Source: Verrucomicrobiota bacterium (lineage in GTDB: Bacteria; Verrucomicrobiota; Verrucomicrobiia; Verrucomicrobiales; Akkermansiaceae). Taken from it: 7,250 bases of DNA. Below, in pieces: positions 1 through 4,806 of the stretch (position 1 is the stretch's first letter; each line of letters begins with the position of its first letter). Location: NCBI GenBank assembly GCA_008932955.1, contig WBXE01000119.1, forward strand, positions 1 through 7,250. Direction: 5' to 3'. The notes below the pieces were generated by a model. The model worked only from the letters and a program-made list of their open reading frames with translations. It was not told where the DNA came from and did no database searches. A program made the translations under genes and the position numbers.

Positions 1-849
1 GTCTTCATGTCTTGAGTCTTGTTGGCTTGCGTCGGGCTGGGAAATTTCGAGGGTGCCGATATGATTGGCGCCGGGTTTGACGCTAATGGCGGCGGCCCGG
101 ATAAACCCCTGGAGACGCGCGCGACGCTCGAGGGTGAGAGTGCCGGCACAGAAGAATTGGCCGCGAACGTGGCCAGCAATGCTGGCGCTGGCCACCGTGA
201 CGGGGTGGAAAAATTCGACCCGCGCGCCGCGCCGGATGCGCAGGTGCTGGCATTTGACGCTGCCCATGACTTTGCCGTGACCGCAGAAAAGCAAATCTCC
301 GGAGCAATCGACGGGGCTGGCGAGTTCACCCAAGACGGTGAGATGGTGGCACTGGATGACACAGCCGGAAACGACGCCACCTTTGAGAATGAGCACATTG
401 CCGCGGGTCTGGATGCGGCGGTTCCAGGGGCCGTCGATTTGATAGTCGAGGAGGCTCACATAACAACAGCAGCGCGGGCATTGGCTAGACTGAGCCTCGG
501 CAGCGGCGGTGTAGTGGTGACCGCAGTCGAAGCAAGCGATCTCGCGCGGCGGCTTGGGCGGGAACAGCCAGCGCAACACCCGCTGGCGCAGCGTGGGGAG
601 CGCCGGGACGCGGCGCAAGGGCGGCGGTGGTGGCGGCGGTTCAGGGATGGGGTCGGACTCGCGCTGTGGTTTGGCCAGGCGCACGGTGGAACGCTGGCGA
701 ACCACGGCTTTGCCATCGCGCACTTGAAAATGGGTGCGACAGCCATGGCACTGGGTCGAAATGACCATAGCGGGCTCGAATTGAGTGTGCCCGCATTCGG
801 GGCACGTCAATTCGATACGCTGGCGCGGAGATGGGGAATCACCGACCAT
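1..849 (-). CDS. Zinc-ribbon bactofilin-like protein (3' end outside window)
   Basis: The frame stays open from the stop of the upstream bactofilin to the window edge, giving 283 residues without a stop, so the C-terminus is missing. The ATG at 849 is chosen because it lies just ahead of the first metal site; no clear Shine-Dalgarno is visible. Two CxxC...CxxC zinc ribbons are seen, C16/C19/C34/C37 and C106/C109/C124/C127, separated by a proline run at 71-77 and a basic patch. Residues about 140-270 form short repeated beta-strand units of hydrophobic and glycine residues (for example GNVLILKGGVVSG and GHGKVMGSVKCQHLRI), the pattern of the bactofilin beta-helix. This part holds six cysteines (163, 167, 182, 189, 200, 234). 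Bactofilins polymerise into cytosolic or membrane-associated filaments that position wall enzymes. The zinc ribbons suggest binding to a partner or nucleic acid, which is inference. It lies 48 bp after a classical bactofilin. Confidence 0.8.
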   Translation of the reverse strand, partial: MVGDSPSPRQRIELTCPECGHTQFEPAMVISTQCHGCRTHFQVRDGKAVVRQRSTVRLAKPQRESDPIPEPPPPPPPLRRVPALPTLRQRVLRWLFPPKPPREIACFDCGHHYTAAAEAQSSQCPRCCCYVSLLDYQIDGPWNRRIQTRGNVLILKGGVVSGCVIQCHHLTVLGELASPVDCSGDLLFCGHGKVMGSVKCQHLRIRRGARVEFFHPVTVASASIAGHVRGQFFCAGTLTLERRARLQGFIRAAAISVKPGANHIGTLEISQPDASQQDSRHED

Positions 850-897
850 AACGGGAAATTGCGGGACTTCCGCAGCCAGAGAGTTCGGACGGAAGGA

Positions 898-1452
898 TCA
901 AACGGCACCTGGCAAAGTGGCTTGCTTCGGTTGCGCGTCTACCGCGGGTTTGGCTGCGGCCTGGCCCTGGGCCTGAGGCGGGGCTTGGGCTGGAGTGCCG
1001 ACGGTGGATTTGCCGACAAAGATGGCGCCAGCCTCGATGGCGAGCGTCTTGGATTTGATATCGCCGATGACTTCGGCACTGGACTTCAGTTCGACGTGTT
1101 CCAAAGCGGTGATATTGCCGTGGACTTTGCCGTAAACCACCACGGTGGCGGTTTTAATTTCGGCCTTGAGGCGGGCGTTTTCGCCGACGGTAAGGCTGCC
1201 ATCGGAGGAAATTTCCCCTTCGATTTTGCCATCGATGATCAGGTCGTTGGTGAACTTGACGGTGCCTTTGATTTCCACATCGGACGATAGGATGTTGCGT
1301 GAAGCGCCTGCGGGCGGCCGGGCCTGGGAGGCCTGGGCGGCCTGGGCGGATGGGGGCGGAGCGAGCACATGGCTGGCTGCTGCCGGCAAGCCCACTGGAG
1401 GCTGGGGAGTGGAACGACGTGAGTCGTCTTGACCAATGACTTTCTTGAACAC
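898..1452 (-). CDS. Bactofilin (polymer-forming cytoskeletal protein)
   Basis: This is a 184-residue protein with the typical bactofilin plan: a short N-terminal MFKK segment, a disordered Pro/Ala/Ser/Gln linker (about 14-52), a right-handed beta-helix core (about 53-150) and a disordered Ala/Pro/Gln tail. The core shows the expected rungs, such as DLIIDGKIEGEISSDGSLTV, then VVVYGKVHGNI and KSSAEVIGDIKSKTLAIEAG. Bactofilins self-assemble without nucleotide into filaments at the inner membrane and help localise peptidoglycan enzymes or shape the cell. The start is GTG at 1452; MFKK fits the family start. It sits between the TPR-like membrane protein (45 bp upstream) and the zinc-ribbon bactofilin (48 bp downstream), all on the same strand, so co-transcription is likely. 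Family assignment is firm; the specific cellular role is not shown by the sequence. Confidence 0.93.
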   Translation of the reverse strand: MFKKVIGQDDSRRSTPQPPVGLPAAASHVLAPPPSAQAAQASQARPPAGASRNILSSDVEIKGTVKFTNDLIIDGKIEGEISSDGSLTVGENARLKAEIKTATVVVYGKVHGNITALEHVELKSSAEVIGDIKSKTLAIEAGAIFVGKSTVGTPAQAPPQAQGQAAAKPAVDAQPKQATLPGAV

Positions 1453-1497
1453 TGTGCTTAGGGGATGAGGTTGATGGATGAGAAACGGCGGCGAAAA

Positions 1498-2385
1498 TTA
1501 CGGCTTGGCTGGCTTGGAATGCTTGGCCGACTTGGCTGGCTTGGCTGGCTTGGTCGGCTTGGCGGGCTCCGGATCGGGGGCCACTGCATTACTCGGCGCG
1601 GCGGGAGTTTCCGCTGCTGGAACTCCGGCAAGCGGTGCAACCGGCGCGGCCGGTGCGGCCGGCGCGGCGGGTGCGGCCGGTGCAGCGGGTGCAGCGGGTG
1701 CAGCGGGAGGTGCTGGTGGCGGCGGGGCGATTTCAACCGGCAATTGGGCCTTCAACAGCGAGAGACGTTGGGTGATGATGGTCGAAAAACTGCTTTCAGG
1801 AAACTCGGTCTTGGCCTTTTGATAGGACTTTTCGGCGGCCGCGGTGTCGCCGCCGGCCTTGGCGATATCGCCGAGAGCCAGCAGGGCGTAGGGGGCCATG
1901 AAGCGCGCCGCTGGATCCTCGACAATCTGTTGGAACAACTGGCTGGCATCGGCCATTTTCCCTTGGGCTTGGTATTTAGTGCCGAGGCTGGCCTGAGCAC
2001 TTGGGCGTGCCGGGTGCTTGGAATTGGCTGCGATGAAGTCTTTGAGGGTCGCAATGGCGGTGTCTTTGTCGCCACCTGCCCACTGGCGCTCGGCGAGCAA
2101 TACCTGGGCGCTCTCGGCGGCAGCCGTGCCGGCATGATCCTTGACGAGGCTGCTTAGGGCCGCCACATCCTCGGCTTTGTTGAGCTCGGCCCCGGCGCTG
2201 TGTTCCTTGCTGTTGGCCACCCCGCGGTAGATCACCCATGCAGCGACCGCGAGGGCCAGCAGAATGGTCAGGGCCACGAGGTTTTTCTGGTTGCGATCGA
2301 GAAATTGCTCGAAGGCGCTCGGGCCTTGGGCGATTTCACCGATCGGGCGTGGGATTTCCGGGCTGGCTGGGCTGACTGAGGACAT
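1498..2385 (-). CDS. Membrane-anchored TPR-like protein with Ala-Pro and Lys-Pro tail
   Basis: The 295-residue protein has a hydrophilic N-terminus, one membrane segment at about 36-53 (LVALTILLALAVAAWVIY), then helical tetratricopeptide-like units at about 60-215 with alternating small and hydrophobic residues (for example YALLALGDIAKAGGDTAAAEKSY). This resembles YfgM/TPR_21-type single-pass proteins whose TPR part faces the periplasm. The tail is low complexity: an Ala-Ala-Pro run at about 226-251, then lysine at every third position from 276 to 294. The ATG at 2385 is preferred; an in-frame TTG at 2430 would add 15 residues, and neither has a good ribosome site. It is first in a probable operon with two bactofilins, suggesting a scaffold or adaptor in envelope organisation. 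The exact partner is unknown. The basic tail might contact peptidoglycan or other acidic polymers, which is speculation. Confidence 0.82.
   Translation of the reverse strand: MSSVSPASPEIPRPIGEIAQGPSAFEQFLDRNQKNLVALTILLALAVAAWVIYRGVANSKEHSAGAELNKAEDVAALSSLVKDHAGTAAAESAQVLLAERQWAGGDKDTAIATLKDFIAANSKHPARPSAQASLGTKYQAQGKMADASQLFQQIVEDPAARFMAPYALLALGDIAKAGGDTAAAEKSYQKAKTEFPESSFSTIITQRLSLLKAQLPVEIAPPPPAPPAAPAAPAAPAAPAAPAAPAAPVAPLAGVPAAETPAAPSNAVAPDPEPAKPTKPAKPAKSAKHSKPAKP
1501..1560 (-). repeat. Lys-Pro-Ala coding repeat (9-bp period)
   Basis: Imperfect tandem 9-bp units (plus strand cttggctgg and variants) encode the C-terminal K-P-A/T/S tail of the TPR-like protein, with seven lysines spaced exactly three residues apart (276 to 294). 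Confidence 0.75.
1634..1705 (-). repeat. Ala-Ala-Pro coding minisatellite, eight 9-bp units
   Basis: Eight consecutive 9-bp units on the plus strand, ggtgcaacc, ggcgcggcc, ggtgcggcc, ggcgcggcg, ggtgcggcc and then three identical ggtgcagcg copies, encode the Ala-Ala-Pro stretch of the TPR-like protein. The three identical copies at 1679-1705 suggest recent slippage, so copy number may vary between strains. Confidence 0.85.
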
Positions 2386-2552
2386 GGGGAGTTGGCACGC
2401 GTTAGGCGGCGGAACAAAGACAATGCGCAACCCGTCACTAAATCAATGCGGAAGTCGGCCCCCACCCAGATTTTTTGCCAAAATCGCCCCGATTTTTTTG
2501 TTTGGTTGGATTTTCATGGCCAGATGACCAGGAGATGGTAAGAAATCCGGGC
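2386..2552. other. Divergent intergenic region between TPR-like gene and lpxB
   Basis: The 167 bp between the two divergent ATG starts should hold promoters for both directions. I found no convincing -35/-10 pair on either strand. There is a T-rich segment at 2492-2516 and a short inverted repeat at 2480-2496. AGGAG at 2530-2534 directly abuts an in-frame ATG at 2535, which is too close to serve that start, and lies 18 nt before the ATG at 2553. Confidence 0.5.
2480..2496 (+). other. Short inverted repeat in lpxB leader
   Basis: AAAATCG and CGATTTT form a perfect 7-bp stem with a 3-nt CCC loop, followed by three more T residues. On the plus strand it looks like a weak terminator or attenuator hairpin about 55 nt before the lpxB ATG. 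The stem is AT-rich and short, so function is uncertain. Confidence 0.3.
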
Positions 2553-3686
2553 ATGGCTGGCCGAATTTATGTGGTTGCAGGTGAACTCAGCGGTGATGCC
2601 CACGGGGCAGGGTTGTTGCGTGCGCTCAAGACGTTGCGACCGGGGCTGAGCATCGCTGGGGTAGGCGGGCCGGAGATGGCGGCGGTGGCCGATGGTGGGG
2701 TGCGCGACTGGGTGGAAGACGCCGCAGTGGTGGGTTTGTGGGAGGTGGTGAAGCATTTCCGCTGGTTTCGCCAACGCTTTGACGAGATGCTCGCGGAGGT
2801 GAAACAAGCGCAGCCGGATGTGCTGCTGCTCATCGACTACCCGGGGTTCAACCTGCGGTTTGCCAAAGCCGTGCGGCGCGAGTGTCCGCAAATTCGCATA
2901 GTATATTATATCAGCCCGCAGGTATGGGCGTGGAATCGGCGGCGCATCCCGCAGATGGCGCGGCTGTTGGACGAGATGCTGTGTTTATTTCCGTTTGAGC
3001 AAGCGCTGTTTGAACGGGCCGGCTTGAAGACCCTTTGTGTTGGCCATCCCTTGGTCGATGAGTTGGATGAGCAGCGGCTCGATGGCGTGCAGCGTGATGA
3101 ACTCCTCGTCGGACTCTTTCCCGGGAGTCGCGAGCGCGAGGTGGCTCGCCTGTTCCCTGTCATGCTCGAAACCGCCAAACGCCTCCGCGCCTGGCACCCG
3201 AATCTACGCTTTGAAGCGCCGGCCGCTTCGCCCAAGCTCGCTGCCCAAATGCACGCACTCGCCGCCCAATCCCAGCTCGGCGAACAACTCAAGGTGACCG
3301 CCGGCGGTAGCCACGCCTTGATGCAGCGCGCCTGTTGCGGCGTCATCGCCAGTGGCACAGCCACCCTGGAAGCCGCCTATTTCGGCTTGCCCTATTGCCT
3401 GACCTACAAGGTGGCCTGGCCGACGTATCTGGCGGGGCGGCTGCTGGTCCGGCTCAAACACATCGGCTTGGTTAACATCCTCGCCGGCGAGGAGGTGGTG
3501 GAAGAATTCATTCAAGCTGATGCCGCAGCGCTGCCCATTGCTACTGCACTGCAGCGCTTGCTGCAAGATGCCGAGTCCCGTGGCACGCTGCAAACTCGCT
3601 TGGCACAAACCGCGGCCAAGCTCGGCGCCGCCGGCACCCATGAGCGGGCAGCCCGCGCTGTGGCCGCTTGGCTGCCTCCCACATGA
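2553..3686 (+). CDS. lpxB: Lipid-A-disaccharide synthase LpxB
   Basis: LpxB is the GT19 glycosyltransferase that joins lipid X and UDP-2,3-diacylglucosamine into the lipid A disaccharide on the cytoplasmic face of the inner membrane. The 377-residue product, close to the E. coli length of about 382, shows the family motifs in order: VAGELSGDAHGAGLL (8-22), GVGGPEM (36-42), PDVLLLIDYPGFNLRF (88-103) with D95, YYISPQVWAWNRRRI (118-132), VGHPLVDEL (163-171), LFPGSREREV (188-197) and the donor-binding SGTATLEAAYFGLP (267-280). The ATG at 2553 is chosen because LpxB proteins begin a few residues before the VAGE strand; in-frame ATG 2535 and TTG 2475 would add 6 or 26 unconserved residues. It has no other lipid A gene beside it in the window. 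The 5' half is G-rich and the 3' half C-rich on the coding strand, a visible skew change near 3100-3200. Confidence 0.96.
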   Translation: MAGRIYVVAGELSGDAHGAGLLRALKTLRPGLSIAGVGGPEMAAVADGGVRDWVEDAAVVGLWEVVKHFRWFRQRFDEMLAEVKQAQPDVLLLIDYPGFNLRFAKAVRRECPQIRIVYYISPQVWAWNRRRIPQMARLLDEMLCLFPFEQALFERAGLKTLCVGHPLVDELDEQRLDGVQRDELLVGLFPGSREREVARLFPVMLETAKRLRAWHPNLRFEAPAASPKLAAQMHALAAQSQLGEQLKVTAGGSHALMQRACCGVIASGTATLEAAYFGLPYCLTYKVAWPTYLAGRLLVRLKHIGLVNILAGEEVVEEFIQADAAALPIATALQRLLQDAESRGTLQTRLAQTAAKLGAAGTHERAARAVAAWLPPT

Positions 3687-3742
3687 AACTTTTTCGACGC
3701 AGGGGTTGCATTCTATCCTTGTGCAGCTATGAACAACAGCAG

Positions 3743-3937
3743 ATGAAATCCATCCTACTCACCCTCGCAGCCTCCTGTGCCTTCTTGATCTCCTGCGAAC
3801 GCCATGACTTCGAAGGCAAAAATGGCACCAAACAACTCCATGAAGCCCATGGGGCTCATGGCGCCCACCACCCCGACCACGACGCCAGCGCGACGCCCGA
3901 GGCGGAACACGCCAAGGCCAAGACCGACGCCCCGTAG
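3743..3937 (+). CDS. Small histidine-rich lipoprotein
   Basis: This encodes 64 residues. Residues 1-18 form a lipoprotein signal (MKSILLTLAASCAFLISC) with lipobox LISC and C18 as the predicted lipidated residue, so the mature form should be about 47 residues tethered to a membrane. The mature part is charged and disordered, with eight histidines (21, 33, 36, 39, 42, 43, 46, 56), six of them in the cluster HEAHGAHGAHHPDHD at 33-47. That suggests metal binding, which is inference from composition only; I do not recognise the family. An in-frame ATG at 3683 overlaps the lpxB stop as ATGA and would add 20 residues ahead of the signal, so coupling to lpxB is possible. The start at 3743 is preferred because it gives a compact signal peptide. 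A terminator follows. Confidence 0.65.
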   Translation: MKSILLTLAASCAFLISCERHDFEGKNGTKQLHEAHGAHGAHHPDHDASATPEAEHAKAKTDAP

Positions 3938-3978
3938 CCATGCGCCGAGGGCCTCTTTCCCCTGAATCTCTGACCTAC

Positions 3979-4016
3979 AAAAAACCGCCCTCCGAACTAA
4001 CGGAGGACGGTTTTTT
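3979..4016. terminator. Bidirectional rho-independent terminator
   Basis: AAAAAACCGCCCTCCG, a 6-nt loop (aactaa) and CGGAGGACGGTTTTTT form a 16-bp stem with a single C/A mismatch on the plus-strand transcript, which becomes a U-G wobble on the minus-strand transcript. A-tract and T-tract flanks let it work both ways. It lies between the convergent lipoprotein gene (plus) and HTH protein gene (minus). Confidence 0.93.
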
Positions 4017-4038
4017 ATAAGTTAGATCCAGATCGGCT

Positions 4039-4725
4039 TTACTTGATTGCGCCTAGCATCAGCTTGAGTTTGGAGAATTGCTTCTCCAACTTGGCTACCT
4101 GATTGCCGAGTGCGATGACCGCCTTGGCGCTCAGACCACCGGTGGCGGGGGCTTTCACCTTGGCCACTTGCGCGGGCTTGGTGGCTTTGGCTGGCTTGGT
4201 GGCCACGCCGGCTTTCTTCATCCAGCCAGTGATGGTCAGCGGCGAAACTTTGTACTTCGCGACGGCGGCACTCAAACCACCACGACCCTTGGCGGCGTTA
4301 ACTGCCGCCACATGAGTGATGACTTCCTGCTTCTGCGCATCGCTATAACGCTTGCCTTGGGGCGTCGCTTGCTTGGCTGCCTTCACCGCCTTGGGTGCTT
4401 TGACTGCCTTAGCTGCCTTAGGTGCCTTAGGTGCCTTAGGTACCTTAGGTGCCTTAGCTGCCTTAGCTGCCTTAGGTGCCTTAGGTGCCTTAGGTGCCTT
4501 AGGTGCCTTAGCTGCCTTCACCACTTTAGCAGCCTTGGGCGCCTTGCCTGACTTGAGCCAGCCGGCAACTGTCAGCACCGAAACACCGAACTTGCGCGCG
4601 GCCTCTGCTTGCCCGCCACGTCCGTTATCAGCATTCCACTTGTTAGAGAACGCGATGACTTCTTGTTTCTGGGTGTCGGTATAACGTATACCCTTTTTAG
4701 TTTTTTTCTTTGGAATAGCACTCAT
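4039..4725 (-). CDS. Double-HTH DNA-binding protein with H1-like KAP linker
   Basis: The 228-residue, very basic protein consists of two copies of one helix-turn-helix module joined by a lysine-rich linker. Module 1 spans about 14-58 and module 2 about 126-170. They share the pattern RY(T/S)D-x-QKQEVI, then GRGG, A-x-K(F/Y)-x-VS, and T(V/I)-x-GW(L/M)K, which resembles transposase- or MerR-like HTH folds. Between them, residues 61-118 place lysine at every third position without exception (20 lysines, K-A-P/A/V), like histone H1 or AlgP-type tails. The C-terminus (about 198-225) has a short leucine/valine amphipathic helix, a possible coiled coil for dimerisation. Probable role is nucleoid organisation or DNA bridging; no transposase catalytic domain is present. 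ATG at 4725 follows a possible extended -10. The gene ends 22 bp from the shared terminator. Confidence 0.85.
   Translation of the reverse strand: MSAIPKKKTKKGIRYTDTQKQEVIAFSNKWNADNGRGGQAEAARKFGVSVLTVAGWLKSGKAPKAAKVVKAAKAPKAPKAPKAPKAAKAAKAPKVPKAPKAPKAAKAVKAPKAVKAAKQATPQGKRYSDAQKQEVITHVAAVNAAKGRGGLSAAVAKYKVSPLTITGWMKKAGVATKPAKATKPAQVAKVKAPATGGLSAKAVIALGNQVAKLEKQFSKLKLMLGAIK
4372..4545 (-). repeat. Lys-Ala-X coding repeat with 12-unit 9-bp core
   Basis: This region encodes the K61-K118 linker. Its core at 4406-4513 is twelve uninterrupted 9-bp units on the plus strand: seven gccttaggt, four gccttagct and one accttaggt. Flanking units at 4372-4405 and 4514-4545 are diverged in sequence but keep the amino acid period. 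The homogeneous core points to replication slippage and likely length variation that never shifts frame. Confidence 0.9.
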
Positions 4726-4789
4726 GTCGCGCGCAACCTATCAGCGAAACGAATAGCTACAAGATAAAAGTTACCCTTTTTCACTATGA

Positions 4790-4798
4790 CTTATAGCA
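4790..4798 (-). promoter_or_regulatory. Possible extended -10 promoter for the double-HTH gene
   Basis: On the minus strand TGCTATAAG gives a TGn extension plus TATAAG (5 of 6 to TATAAT), in an AT-rich 81-bp gap between the fusion gene stop and the HTH gene start. No -35 match lies 17 bp upstream. It would give a leader of roughly 55-60 nt. Weak evidence, consensus match only. Confidence 0.35.
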
Positions 4799-4806
4799 CA
4801 CATATT

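Noticed and set aside
19..1290. 423-codon open frame on the plus strand
   Set aside because: It lies antisense across both bactofilin genes, whose minus-strand products have clear domains; its own translation is low-complexity Gly/Ala/Asp with no recognisable motif.
1465..2157. 230-codon plus-strand frame, rich in Gly/Arg/Leu
   Set aside because: It is the antisense of the TPR-like gene, and its odd composition mirrors the Ala-Pro and Lys-Pro repeats.
3706..3733. Promoter for the lipoprotein, TTGCAT and TATGAA with a 16-bp spacer
   Set aside because: Only 3 of 6 and 4 of 6 consensus matches, and the -10 ends just 9 bp before the preferred ATG.
4406..4513. Tandem repeat as CRISPR array or iteron origin
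   Set aside because: Units are 9 bp without spacers, in coding frame and within a real gene; no Rep gene or cas gene is nearby.
4078..4551. Plus-strand frame with Leu/Cys/Arg repeats resembling a leucine-rich repeat protein
   Set aside because: The repeats are the reverse complement of the Lys-Ala-Pro linker in the HTH gene; no start or domain evidence supports it.
4039..4725. Transposase remnant
   Set aside because: The HTH modules resemble transposase HTH, but there is no catalytic domain, no inverted repeats, and the duplication plus basic linker forms an intact reading frame.
4780..4800. Terminator after the transpeptidase fusion
   Set aside because: Only a 4-bp CTAT/ATAG stem with two wobble pairs, followed by A rather than T on the relevant strand.
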